Part shown: positions 50,426 to 61,953 of the stretch, one piece after another
Position numbering within the stretch: position 1 is the first letter of the stretch
Layout: the number at the start of each line of letters is the position of its first letter
Assembly: GCF_021917145.1 (NCBI RefSeq)
Contig: NC_061064.1
Location: forward strand, 5,906,091 to 5,970,090
From: Hypomesus transpacificus
Lineage: Eukaryota; Chordata; Actinopteri; Osmeriformes; Osmeridae
DNA length: 64,000 bases
Direction of reading: 5' to 3'
The notes under the pieces: model-generated
The model's database searches: none
Seen by the model: only the letters and a program-made list of their open reading frames with translations
What the model was told of the DNA's origin: nothing
Position numbers and translations under genes: made by a program

Positions 50426-51753
50426 AGCAGTGTGCACACAAGCGTCATTAGCACATGCTGTGCTGGCAGCCTGCGTCTCTTCAATCAACCGGCCCAGCAC
50501 TCATTACGCTGGCTATATTTGTAAAACATCCTCGTTTTTAAAACTCCAGTTGAAAGATCCATGCCCAAGCATGCATCGTAAGAAAGCAACGTGTGGCCTC
50601 ATGCATCCAAAATCAGCCTCTCGCTGAAGGCCAGCTCTGAATGACAACGTGTTTAGGTTCTCTTGTCTTGTGTGCTCGTTATCGCCACATCTTCCCATGT
50701 CTTTCTCTTGGCATGGCATCCTGAGTCTCTTCATTTTTCCATGATTCCCAACACATGCCACACCTAGGTAATGAGCTGAGAACAAGCTGATGAATTACTC
50801 CAGAGTTCCACTTGTCAACAAACACAAACATTTTAATGTCATGCTTATTACTCAGAACCCCCCCCCCCCCCCCCCCCACCAAACATTGCTTTTGGAGCGT
50901 AAATGTGCCTTTTTGACCATGGATGCAGTCACCAAAAAAAGGCACAATCGATTGAGCAAATGTCTCCTGTAAAAATACAAGTTCAAAGTGGGGTTCGAGT
51001 CCTTGGTCAGAGCTGTTTTAGATATGAAATCGGCGTTCATAGGGTTAATGTAAGTGCCTTTGGGGCTCTGAAAATGTTGTTTAGGCTGCATGTCTTGGTC
51101 TATTGTCCGTTTATCTTCTTCATGTCACGCGAAAACAATAACAACAATAAATGGATCCCCCTATTCCTCCATGAAGCCGTCCAAGGAAAAAGGAAGTTCT
51201 TTGACGTTTGAATAGTGAATAGAGCTATTTGGCGACCGTCAATCCCAGAGTATGAAAGGGGGATTTTAGGACATGGCAACCTGGCTATGGCCCTCTGTCT
51301 CAACCCCATGTTGAGACGTTCACACGGCGCGTTGCCACACACCCGGGGACGTTGGCACGGGGATGGGTAAAGGGCGGCTGGCATGCTGCTCTGTCAGAGG
51401 TGACGGAGCGTGCAGAGAGTCTCTGACGGTCACTGGAGTGGGCCAGGGTGGCCTCGCTGTTTGAACGCACAGCAGGAAGATGCCAAGCGTCACTCAGAGG
51501 GAAACGGCAACTTTGGCTCTAAGCTGGCAGATTTGGCAGAGGATGGGTGGAGGAGGAGGGGGGGGGGGGGGTAGGTTTTGTTTTCTGTCCAAGAGAATCA
51601 GCAGACGACAGTCTGTCTCGCATTGCTCACTTTACCTTTTATTACTCATTTGTCGTGTCTTTCTCACCCCACCTTCCCAATCGCTTTTTCCCCGCCAATT
51701 TCTCCTTACATAGCGTGTGGTCTTCCAGCCTGCATGCTCTCTCACTCTTTCTT

Positions 51754-51818
<65 letters not shown>

Positions 51819-54800
51819 TCTGTCTCTCTCTCTCTCTACCTCTGGTCTGCTGTCTGTGTCAGTCCATCCACAGTCACCTTGGCTCAGTGCTCCTGCTTAG
51901 CCTGGCTCCCTTCACAACGTCAAGCTAGCATGAAGACTTCAGCTCTCTCAGTAAAAACAACACAGGATAGGCCAGCCCTGCCATCTGTTTGTTTTCTCTC
52001 TCTCCCTCTCATTTACGCTGCTTTTGGAAACACATACACTATGTGTGTTTTCTTCTCTTTTTTTAAGCCTGAACGTCTCAGAGTCATTGTGGCTCATTTG
52101 TGCGTCCACCGTTTTCCCCCTGGAATTGCTAATATGTCCACTGTCCGATATACGGTGTGTCCGGTACAGACATGAATATTTAAAGGTACGAGGTTGTATA
52201 AGTTAAAATAGATTTGCCCTGAATAACATCACCCTCTCCACTCTCTGTGTCTTTCTCTCCACGTGCAGAGTGTATGAACTGCACTGGCTTTGCCGATGTG
52301 AACGACCGACTGAGCACCATTGAGTCCAAGGTAAAAAATATATTCGGTTGACAGATTCTCTCAGTTTGGACACATAACAACAACAAAAACGTTTCTGTGG
52401 GGACAACATGGTAACGTGCTTCCATTTTGGGCCAGATTCTGTTGCTGGAAGAAGCTGGGCCTCCACCTATTCCCATCAAGTACTACACCGAGAGGGCAGC
52501 CGACAACGAGGTGGGAGTAGCCAAGCCCACCCTCCTCAGTCCTCCAGTCCACGGAATACCAGGTGAGGAAACCGCACCTCCTCTGATGGGCCGACACAGT
52601 CCGTCTCGACGGATGCCCTTGGGAGAAGCATGGCACACTTTCCTAGGGTTAGCTATCGTGTCGCGAGAAAGATGCGCGTCCCAGCCGTGGTTGTCTGTTG
52701 AGGGTTTCGAACCTGTTTCTTTCTGAAGGAGCCCGGGGCCCTCCAGGGCCGGTGGGGCCCCCGGGTACCGCAGGCCCTCCAGGGCGCGCTGGAGAGACGG
52801 GCGTCTCGGGAAAACCTGGACCGATGGGACCCAGAGGTACAAGTTCTAGAACCTCACACTCATCTACCATCACTGCTCATACGATGCTACTGACTGAGAC
52901 GCACCTCTGGAGATGCGACACTGACACAGGAGGGTTCTATCATCTGCTATAAGAGTGCTTGTACCCTCCGTCCCACAGGGCCCCAGGGCCAGAGAGGGAT
53001 CCCAGGGGAGAGGGGTCTTCCTGGGCCAGCGGGCCCGCCAGGACCAGCCTCTCACCTCCTCCGTGGAGATGTGTTTGGCCTCCGGGAGCTGGGACAGTGT
53101 GAGTAGATTTGAAGCCGCACAAGGGATCTGGATGTGTCTGTGACCCGAATCACCTTTTTTTTCTCTCAGAGTGGTTGAATGTATTTTGTGGCAGTGAATG
53201 TATTTGAAACGCCAGTCAGAACTTCGAGAACGTTAGTTTCCCCCATGTGTCATACAAAAGGTCATCGTCACCCCCTGTGAAGATTTTTTTTCTCACATTT
53301 TGACCAACAGTCTCACATATCCAGCCGTCTCATATATCATCTCTCTTACCATATTTCTCTCTTGGCGTACGCGCCTGTTACAGTCATATGTTACAGAAGT
53401 GTCAGTTCATAATGAAGAGAAAGAGAGATAGGTCAAATAACAAAGATAAGTAGCAGTCTACTGCTCCGCCCCCTGGTTCTCTGTGGACAGTGCATGGACA
53501 ATCAGTGGTCTGGAAAGCCACTTTCTCAGTATCTACATGTTAATAGAGATTTGTGGCCCACTCGTGACTTATAACCCATTTTTACACTGTTTTTAAAATG
53601 CCTTTTTTCCATGACCTTGGGAGAGAGTAGTCAGCTTAAACCAGGCCCTTTTTCCCCTCTCCCTCTGAGCGAGGCTGTATGCTGTGGTACTTGGAATGTG
53701 CTGTCTGTTGTCCAATGAGAGCTCGTTGAGAACCGGAGAGATTTTACAGGCAGAGAGTGAGCCTTGTTCCCGTTCTTGCTGCTTTGATGGACTTCCCAGA
53801 ACTGGACCAGCATGGCATCGGAAGGAGCGGGAAATGAGATAGAAATGTTCTATGCCGTACATGTAACGGAACTAAGTGGTCCTGGAAAGGGAGGCTTCCT
53901 TTGAGACTGCATTGTGTACCAACAGGGCTCATAGTGGTGACATGGCAGATTTGTGGATGACTTCCATTGCCGGCTAAAGGTTTAAAACGAGGTCCCGAAA
54001 ACAGTTGAGGTAATTCACCGCTGTCTCGATGTAATTCGATCCATCGGCTTACCTCAGATGCATTTTCTATTTTCACCACTAGAGTGCGGTAGAGGCTCAC
54101 TCCAGCCTCCCCTCAGCCAGCATGGGTGGAAAGCTGTATTTAATTACTGATGGTGGGCTGGCTTTGTTTAAGCCTGGGCTCTGTCTGCAGTTGGTCTGCT
54201 GTAAATCAGAGCCAATTTGTAACCTGTCAGCACAGCTGCCTGGATCTGGCAACCTAAGGCGCCTGCCAAGCCAGAAACCTGCTCAATAAAACGCCAAGGA
54301 GAGGTTCTCCAATCGAACCTCAGACCTGTGTGTGTGTGTGTGTGTGTGTGCGTGTTTTAAAACGGGACAGTTCCTAAACATGTTCCAGAGCTACCGCTCC
54401 CTACCTCAACGTTGGCTGTGACACAACTGTGTCAAATCTAGCAATCTCAGTTTGGGCTATAATGTTCTGGATGCTCTCAGACCCACAGCTGCGCAGCAAT
54501 ACAAGCATGATTTGAAAAGTCCCCAAAAGGAAATCTGTTTCTGTTTCTGATCTAGACGATGAGGTAGACATCTCTCCACCGAGTGGCCAGAGTCCTGTGA
54601 GTGGCCCCCCAGGACCAGCCGGGCCCCCTGGCCCCCCAGGTAAAATCACTCACCACTCACTGTTGCAGTATAACACAGTTAACATGTGTGTTCCTTCAGA
54701 AGAAACGATGATGGTGATGATGATGATGTCATGGACTCCACAGGTGGCGCCGGACCCATGGGGTTGCCAGGCAACCCAGCCCCCCCTGGCCGAAATGTAA

Positions 54801-55879
54801 GTATTGAGTCCAATTGGACTTCTGTAAATGCCCAGTCTGTGATTGTGTTGTGATTGTCTGCCTGTCAGTTCCGTATGGATGTGTGTGGTAGATAGACTGT
54901 AGGCTGCATTTGTGGCTCCCTGTTCTTCCAGGGCAGAGATGGGCTGTCGGGCAGGCCCGGGGATCGCGGGGCAAAAGGAGATGCCGGTGAGAGGGTGAGG
55001 CTCGGCCGAGCGGCCATTTTTTAAGACCCATCGAATTCAGCTGTTCAGCCTCGAGATGAATCCCAATCTGAAATGCTCTGCTCCCAGTTCGTTGGACGCC
55101 CTCTTTGTTTTTCCCATGTCACAACAATGCCATGAGCGCCAAAGCAACTTCAATCCCAGCACGTCATGTTTTTCGTTTATCTCTCCTTTCGCAGGGACCT
55201 CCAGGACACAGTGGCGAACAGGGCGTGCGAGTGAGTTAACACGCCGAATTAACAACAAACCTATGAACTGGCTCAATACGGAAGCTTGTGAGGAATGTGC
55301 ACACGTCGTAACCACTCCTCTTGATGTGTGTGTGTTTCTATAGGGGGCTCCAGGACCTAAGGGAGAGCCAGGAGAAGGTCTCCCTGAGGTGATGACACAC
55401 GTTTCCTCCATATCATTAACCAATCATTAGGCCCGTTTGAGATTCAATCACGCACGCGGGGGTTTTGAAAACGACCCAATGCCCCAAACGTAACAAGCAA
55501 AGCTTTCGGGGGATCGACACAGCCTAAAACTATGATCCCACTCGACTCCTCCCCCCCCCCTTCCCAGCTCCCTAACTGCTCTGTGAAGCCTTTTCTGTTG
55601 TTGATGGTGCTCGAGTGTGGACGGTGTGCTGCTGTGATTGTGTCCAGGGTGAGGGGGCGCTGCAGCTGAGGGAGGCTCTGAAGATCCTGGCAGAGAGGGT
55701 TCTCATCCTGGAGCACATGATCGGCATTCACGGTGAGGGGCGCCACGTGCCGCACTCCTTCGGGTCCCTCGGGGTTCGCAGCGTGCGGAGGAGCGCGGGT
55801 CGCTCTTTTGATCTCGAACCATTATTGAGCATAAGCACTCTCCTTTTTCTGTTTTTGTTTTCCTCCCTTGTTCTTTGCC

Positions 55880-55927
<48 letters not shown>

Positions 55928-56118
55928 GTCTCTCTCTCTCCCTTTTTCCTCTTTTCTCAGAAAACCCCCTAGAGCCAGGGTCTGGGCTGGATATCCTGTC
56001 TGACCTTTTACCCACCTTGAAAAACAAAAGGGCGGGTCCCAATACCCTCCTCCACTCTCGTACTGCGGGAGACCAGAAGCTGATTGGAGAGCAGCGAGTC
56101 AGGAGGGCGGGCAATTAG
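34999..56118 (+). CDS. col26a1: Collagen alpha-1(XXVI) chain (EMI domain collagen), 14 exons
   Basis: Exons: 34999-35159, 35720-35842, 36681-36784, 52269-52330, 52436-52562, 52729-52836, 52979-53098, 54556-54639, 54744-54796, 54932-54994, 55195-55230, 55344-55388, 55648-55732 and 55961-56118. They join in frame to 442 residues (human 441). The signal peptide is followed by [10 protein letters not shown]. An EMI domain spans about residues 55-130 ([43 protein letters not shown]), then ECMNC and a short coil. Two Gly-X-Y blocks follow ([13 protein letters not shown].. and [13 protein letters not shown]..), split by a non-collagenous stretch. The C-terminal [22 protein letters not shown] is nearly unchanged in COL26A1 and EMID1 and probably drives trimer formation. 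EMID1 is less likely because TGFLY and [11 protein letters not shown] match COL26A1 better. It is a secreted matrix protein. Intron 3 is 15.5 kb. Confidence 0.93.
35402..35584. mobile_element. Short hAT-type MITE in col26a1 intron 1
   Basis: The left end TAGGGCTGTGCAAACCTATT and right end CAGTATTGGACAGCCCTG are inverted copies of each other. CTAATTAAGAACAGCTGATTC and a following GTTGATAAG block match a MITE class common in fish. The target duplication is not clear, so the exact ends are uncertain by a base or two. Confidence 0.6.
38653..38733. repeat. 81-base poly-C run in col26a1 intron 3
   Basis: 64 consecutive C, one T at 38717, then 16 more C. It is the longest of at least six C or G homopolymer runs in the window (also 18654-18686, 41752-41787, 48520-48553, 50858-50877 and 61931-61953). 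Confidence 0.9.
41752..41787. repeat. Poly-G run
   Basis: 28 G, a single C at 41780, then 7 G, in col26a1 intron 3. Confidence 0.9.
46960..47205 (+). repeat. L2-like LINE 3' end or related SINE
   Basis: The 3' part carries GTCGCTTTGGATAAAAGCG followed by TCTGCTCAATGAATGCATG, the L2-clade tail stem-loop. The sequence before it (GCACTTTTTGTAAAGCTCTC, TTGACCGATGCAC) looks like the 3' region of an L2-type element. It is a different family from the tRNA-headed SINEs, because no B box is present. Confidence 0.6.
48520..48553. repeat. Poly-G run
   Basis: 25 G, one C at 48545, then 8 G, in col26a1 intron 3. Confidence 0.9.
51756..51815 (+). repeat. (CT)n microsatellite in col26a1 intron 3
   Basis: A nearly pure CT run of about 55-60 bases, 450 bases upstream of exon 4. 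Confidence 0.9.
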
Positions 56119-56864
56119 ACCATCCTGCCCATCACTGGAGAGCATGTTTTTTTGCCTCAACTGTTGATTGGTTTGAGATTGACACTCCGTATGTTTACAG
56201 GGGCTGTATAGGACCATGGGGAGTGACCATGCTCATGGACAGGAACTAACACAAAGACTTTCGTGCATTGATGTTGATGAGGGTAGGTCTGTTGACATTG
56301 TAGTTGTCATAGGCACAACTGAATTTAATCCACTTTGTGCAGGCACTGGTCCTAACATATGCATCTTCTGATAGGTCTCTCATTGCAAAAGATGCCAGAG
56401 GAATATTGTCGAAATCCATTTTTGCCATTGTACTGGTTAAACGTTTTATAAACAAAAGAGTTGTTTCTAAATCTGTTTTGACATTGTAAGTGTTCTGTTT
56501 TTCTTGAGCGTATTGGCATATGACAGGGATATAACGAGCTGGTATCAAGAACCTTTTCAATTGACTGTAGTCCTCTCCATCTGGTCACCCTTGTTTTATA
56601 CAGTCTGCCAAAAAGCCAAATGACTGTCCCCTAGCTGTTTCTCCTTGTAGAGGGCTCTAGCACCAAGGTCACATTGACTGCTTTGGAATGTTCTTGGCTT
56701 TGACTGTATTTTCATTCTGGCCTTACTATTTGCACAGGATTTACCAAGAAATTGTATAAATATCCATTCTGTAACTTACTGTACAAATTCAACTCAATTG
56801 AATTACCCCAAATCGGATCCCAATACATTTTACCCCTTTCACTGTACCAGTGTCTCAGTCTGGA

Positions 56865-56870
56865 AATAAA
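56865..56870 (+). terminator. Poly(A) signal AATAAA of col26a1
   Basis: Canonical signal 747 bases after the col26a1 stop. The region up to myl10 (56119-58072) has no other exon that I can support and is best read as the 3' UTR plus a convergent intergenic spacer. Confidence 0.6.
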
Positions 56871-57952
56871 CCTGTTTTTATAAGTACGATTCTTCCATAA
56901 TAATTTGGATGCACCTGTTGAAAACCAAATCTGATATATTAGTGCTATATATAGCTTGAATAAAATGGACTGTGTTGAGAATGGAGCAGGAATTTTGGTT
57001 GGCCTTGCTCATGCGACCGTTCAGTGTGGAGTCTGGCCAACTCATTTGCACACTGTGCAGCCAGCTTATTATTGCAGCTTAACTGTCATGTCTTTTTGGC
57101 AATATCCTGAATCATTACTTCAGATTTCCTTTTTGCAAACCTCCTTTCAATATTTGTAATGGAACACATCCAAGCGTGAGACGGTCCAAAAAGGTTACCT
57201 TTGTTACTTTTACATGACATTTCATTGCAGATTTGTTTGACATTAAACACAACTGTGAGGTATGCTGTTATGTAAAGCTGATGGATCCTAATCTTGACTG
57301 ATTGTGGGTCTTTCAACGTATCAGCGTTTTGAGGTATGCGAAAGACTTGTGTCGAAACTGCACCCTCAGAAGCCATGAAGACTTTTTCAAGGAATCTTAT
57401 CTACAGTTAATTAGACACATATTAAAGTTGTTTTTTTTATGATATGTAAATGCTATATGTGGAATCTTGTATTCATAGGCACAGTTCTCCAGACACAGAC
57501 TAAAACAAGATAAGTTACAATTCAAGACTTTCAGTTAATGTATCATTTTGTCGAGGACGAGGCTTAATCTATGTCCAAAAGAGGGCCTTTTAAATCTTAT
57601 CTTCTGTAAAGATAATATCTGAAAATAGTTGAACAACACAGAACAAGAAACTCTTGGAATGATAAAGAAAAGTGTGCTTCAAATGGACTTTTAAAAGTAC
57701 TTTGTTATAGTATTAATAGTCCTATACATGTACATTTTATGTGGCACACAAGTGTGTCATAAGTAATTGTGCATTATTGCAATATTGATCTGTTATGGTG
57801 TCTTTTAGTTCAAACCTGATCAATTTATCTAATGGATTAATAAGTCACTTTTCAATGTTTTGTTTAAGATACCATCCAACATAGGAATGACCCAATCATA
57901 ATTCACCTGCTAACGCCACACAAATAACCACACAATGAAGTTTTATGAAACT

Positions 57953-57958
57953 TTTATT
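57953..57958 (-). terminator. Poly(A) signal AATAAA (minus) of myl10
   Basis: TTTATT on the plus strand, 115 bases beyond the myl10 stop in its own direction. Confidence 0.7.
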
Positions 57959-58072
57959 GTGGTGGGGATGGTGTGTTGTGGGAGGGGATATGATGACACG
58001 TATGAGGCACTGAAGACGGGGAGGGCGGACCAAGACGATTAACAGGTAATTGTGGGTGTGTGATTGGCTCCT

Positions 58073-60616
58073 TTACTCCTGCTCCTTGTCCTCTCCGTGG
58101 GTGATGACGTAACACAGGTTCTTGTAGTCCAAGTTGCCAGCGACGTCCAGGGGGAAGTTGGTGAACATGTCATTGATCTGGCAGGGTGAGAGTCCGTACA
58201 ACAGTAAATACAAAAAGGTTTGCCAACATTCTGAGACAGTGAGACCAACGCATCCATTAATCATTTCTCACTCTTGAGTTTTTCTATTCCGGTGAGGGTC
58301 TTTTTCTTTCCTGTTTTAAAACGATTTTACTGTAGCAGCTAGCCCCCATGGAGGACAATTTATCTTCCAGACATCTGATCTGTATGAAGGATGGAAGCTG
58401 TGGTCTGATGTGCTGTCAGTCTGACGTACAGTGAGACTCTTATCTGCTTTTGTGAGCTACAGATGGTCCGAGTGATCTTATTCATCCATAACTTCACTGG
58501 ACCATGATGGGGCTTTGGAGGTTGGGTTCAGGGATAAGTGTGTTTGAGGTGAAGCCTATGAAATACCCATCTGTGATGGATGGATCTAAGACAGTGGATG
58601 ATGTATAGCTTGACCCGACACAAAGCGGGCCTGATACCAAACTGAATTCCACCGAGTCTCAGTAAACCAGGGAGAAGTGCATTACCTCAGTCTCTGTGAA
58701 CTTGTCTGCCTGAGACATGAGATGATATTTGATCCTGGAAGGGGAAAACAATGTCTTGTTAGAAACATCCACCTTGACATAAATGACTTTCACCAGTTGT
58801 GCAGGACTACTAGAATCGTTTATTCGCTAGAGTTTTGAACAGCTCCATTAAGATTGTGGTTATCTTTTGAAAATAAATCATTGAATATGCCTTACTCTTC
58901 TCCTCTGAGCACACCCTTTCCCTCAGGGTCAAAGATCTTAAAGGCGTTAAGAATGGTCTCCTCGGGGTCCGTACCTATAATGCAAAAAGGCAAATGTTAC
59001 AATTAGAGCAACAACTGCACTAACAGATATAGGGGCTTCAAAACAGCACCACAAACAGCACCACACACTAATTTATCCCTCATTCTTTGGAAAGTAGTTC
59101 TATGTACCTTACTTTCATGCTAGAATTTAAGTAGTTAAGTATGGCTTATCTAACCTTAAAGTTTAAATGGTTTGGCTATGGTAAGTCAAAGATGGCTGCC
59201 AAGCAAGGAACAATAGGCAATACAATAGCTATGGCATTTAGCACTAGCATTAGCCTCAAAGAGTTCTCGGTCTGACCTTTAAGCTTCTCGCCAAACATGG
59301 AGAGGAAGATGGTGAAGTTGATGGGGCCAGGGGCCTCCTTGACCATCTCGTCCAGCTCATCGTTGCCTACGTTGAGACGACCTGAAGGAAGACAAACTTG
59401 TTACACGGAGCCGTCACAAGTACAACTGGGACATGGACTTGGACAAAAGGGTTAGCGTCTCACCCAGAGCACAGAATGTGTCCCTCAAGTCACTCTTGTC
59501 GATGAAGCCGTCTCTGTTCTGGTCCATGATGGTGAAAGCCTGGAAGGGAAACCCGAAGGGGAAGTGAAGCTTCACACATAGTAGGCTGCAATTCTCCTCA
59601 ACCCTGGGTGGTTGGAGAATGTCAGGAAGTTTAAGGTTTTTATTCCAGACCATTCCTGATGTGTGTTAGTTTCATGTCCTGCACTGTCCATGTTCACTGT
59701 TAGATACTGTTGATGTCCACTCATGTGAACATTACACACACACACAGACACTCACACAGAGACACACACTCACACAGACACAAACAGACACACACTCACA
59801 CAGAGACACACACACTTTTAAATACAATAAAGTGGACAAATCCTAACCCACCTCCTTGAACTCCTGGATCTGTGCCTGCTCAAACATGCTGAACACATTG
59901 GAGCTGGCCTCAGCCGTCTTCTTCTTTGCCTTCTTGGGTGCCTGAGTCACAGGTGAAATGATTGTTATATTTCAATCTTTTACACCTGTTATTGGAAGAA
60001 CACCTGGAAGATCCTTTTCCATACCTAACTTCCATGTTACTCTACATTTGTGCTCATGGTGCAGTGGTATCAAAGCCTTGTCTATATTTTTAAGTAAAAA
60101 ATAAGTTAAGTTATTTCTAAAGTTTTTGATTTGTGTGTGGGAAAATTAGACTCAGTGCAGTGGCCAAAATAATTGTTGAATTGATGGTAATTGTCACATA
60201 GTGATGTGTGAGTGGATTAGACAAATATCAAAGACAAAAACAGTTTGAACTAAGCCATAAAAAAAACACTGTATACTTTTACCAAAAACAAATATTTATA
60301 CATATTTTACAAAATGTGTTTGTCCAATTAAACCTGCTCTTTTAAACGTTCATTAAACGTTTTTTGTTTCACGTTGGTATCAAGCATCACAGAGAGAGAT
60401 ACTATCCATTAGTGAGGATGCACTATCTAGATGAAAATGTCAAGAAATATTCTCCATTAACTTGTTAAACACCGCAGGAAGCTCTCCCATTCCTTTCACA
60501 ATCTCTCCACACAGCTCTTTGACCAGCCTTAGAAACGTCAATTACAAAGCCACACACCCACCCACTCACTCACACAATCAAGAAGCCAAGAAGAGGTGAG
60601 AAAAGAGCCTTACCAT
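58073..60616 (-). CDS. myl10: Myosin regulatory light chain (myl10-like), 7 exons
   Basis: Exons in order: 60616-60614 (only the ATG), 59941-59852, 59539-59464, 59381-59277, 58974-58896, 58734-58686 and 58177-58073. They encode 168 residues. An ATG-only first coding exon is usual in striated-muscle MLC2 genes. The N-terminus [17 protein letters not shown] has the basic stretch and the SSNVF phosphorylation-site context of regulatory light chains. EF-hand 1 ([12 protein letters not shown]) keeps the divalent-cation ligands; the later hands are degenerate, as in the family. [22 protein letters not shown] and the ending [15 protein letters not shown] are typical. [14 protein letters not shown] and GTDPEETIL favour MYL10/MYL2-type over MYLPF, and the col26a1 neighbour supports MYL10. 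It binds the myosin heavy-chain neck in muscle. Confidence 0.88.
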
Positions 60617-60680
60617 TGCGAGGAGCTTCTTAACACGTCTCTGGACACAGTCGGGGACACATAAGAATGACCCTTCGCAG

Positions 60681-60718
60681 TTATATAGCGACACAGTTGG
60701 CTTTGTGGGCCCACCTGC
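60681..60718 (-). promoter_or_regulatory. myl10 core promoter: TATA box and E-boxes
   Basis: On the minus strand TATATAA (plus 60681-60687) lies about 65 bases before the ATG, so transcription would start near 60650. Upstream of it are two E-boxes, CAACTG (plus 60694-60699) and CAGGTG (plus 60712-60717), the type bound by myogenic bHLH factors. A TATA box with E-boxes fits a muscle-specific gene. Confidence 0.6.
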
Positions 60719-61930
60719 GCTATGTTTAGACAAAGGGGGGTGGGCGGGGGGCATCACCCAGGCATGCCAGCCATATAGAGGACCATCACCTCCCTCCCGC
60801 CCCCAGAACACCCATTGTTAAGCCTTTGTAATGGACACACGCAGGGTGCTGTTGGTCCGTCGCTATCTTAGGACCAGAGGGCCCACGGGTCAGGCGCTCA
60901 CATCCGTCCCTTGTCCCGCAGTGGATTCTGGGTACTCGTGAGGAAGTGTCAATGCCTAAGAATTGACAGGTCATGTGATTAGGCTGGGCACTGACCCCCG
61001 CAAGATTACCACGGTAATGAGTTGATGCCCTCGTCTCGTTGGTGGTGGAAGATGGTGCTTTGAACAGCTGCAGGGGATTTCCAGCTGTCGGAGGGGCGCA
61101 TTATTGGGTTTTGGCAGACCAGATTGGCCGCAGCGGGCTTGGTCGAGGGCATGCAGGTCATGACACGACTTAAACGCTAAAACTGGATGCGGTCACGTGT
61201 TTTGACGGGACAGTGAGAAATGCTTAGTTCGTGTAAGTGTCTTGAGAATACTTGTTGTTTTCAAGTGGTTGATTACACTTCTCCTTCAGCGCCACGAGAA
61301 ACACTTGAATAATTTGGGATCACAGCATTCTTGGCAAAACAGCAGATTGCAGACAGAAACACAATCCTTCTTGAGTTGTATACTCAAGAATATAGCTCAT
61401 GTTGACCTCAGCAGTACAGCTATGGCTTGGAAGTGTGTGTGTGTGTGTGTGTGCAGATTTATTTATACACTATCTGGAAAACAGGTGATCATTGTTCTGT
61501 TACAATGCAGTAACTCATCTCCACAGCCAAACCAACCTTGGGGACAGGCCTGTTATAGCTGACTGGTAAGTGTGTGTGTGTGCGCGTGTGTGTGTATTTG
61601 TGTGGGGGGTGAAAAAAACACACAATTGCACACAATATGATGCCTCAGAAAACAGGCTTGGGGAGACTGTGGAGAATGTTCTATTGATGTGGCACCTGGC
61701 ACGTCTGTGTGTGGAGCCGGGGTGGGGGATGGGGGTGGAGGTTGTGTCCATGTTGGGTGCTGCTACAATCACAGGCAGCAGTAAAGACTCAAGGTCTCCA
61801 AGACAACCTTGCCTGGGCATTGCATTCTCACAATAACGCAGACAGCTTGGGCTGCTGCCAGGCATGTGACATATGCAGAAAACCTTGCCACATGTCAATC
61901 ACTCCGCTTCTCCGCATCTTCCATAGGCCT

Positions 61931-61953
61931 CCCCCCCCCCCCCCCCCCCCCCC
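61931..61953. repeat. Poly-C run
   Basis: 23 consecutive C in the region upstream of myl10. Confidence 0.9.

Larger units (their letters stand above)
36785..52268. other. Long intron 3 of col26a1, non-coding
   Basis: No exon was found that splices in frame with col26a1, and no independent gene. The intron contains poly-C/poly-G runs, a (TA)n stretch at 43615-43639, an L2-like fragment near 46960-47205, a CT/CTG-rich tract at 37700-37760 and a (CT)n tract at 51756-51815. Much of it is mixed-composition single-copy-looking sequence and may hold enhancers, but I cannot point to one. Confidence 0.6.
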
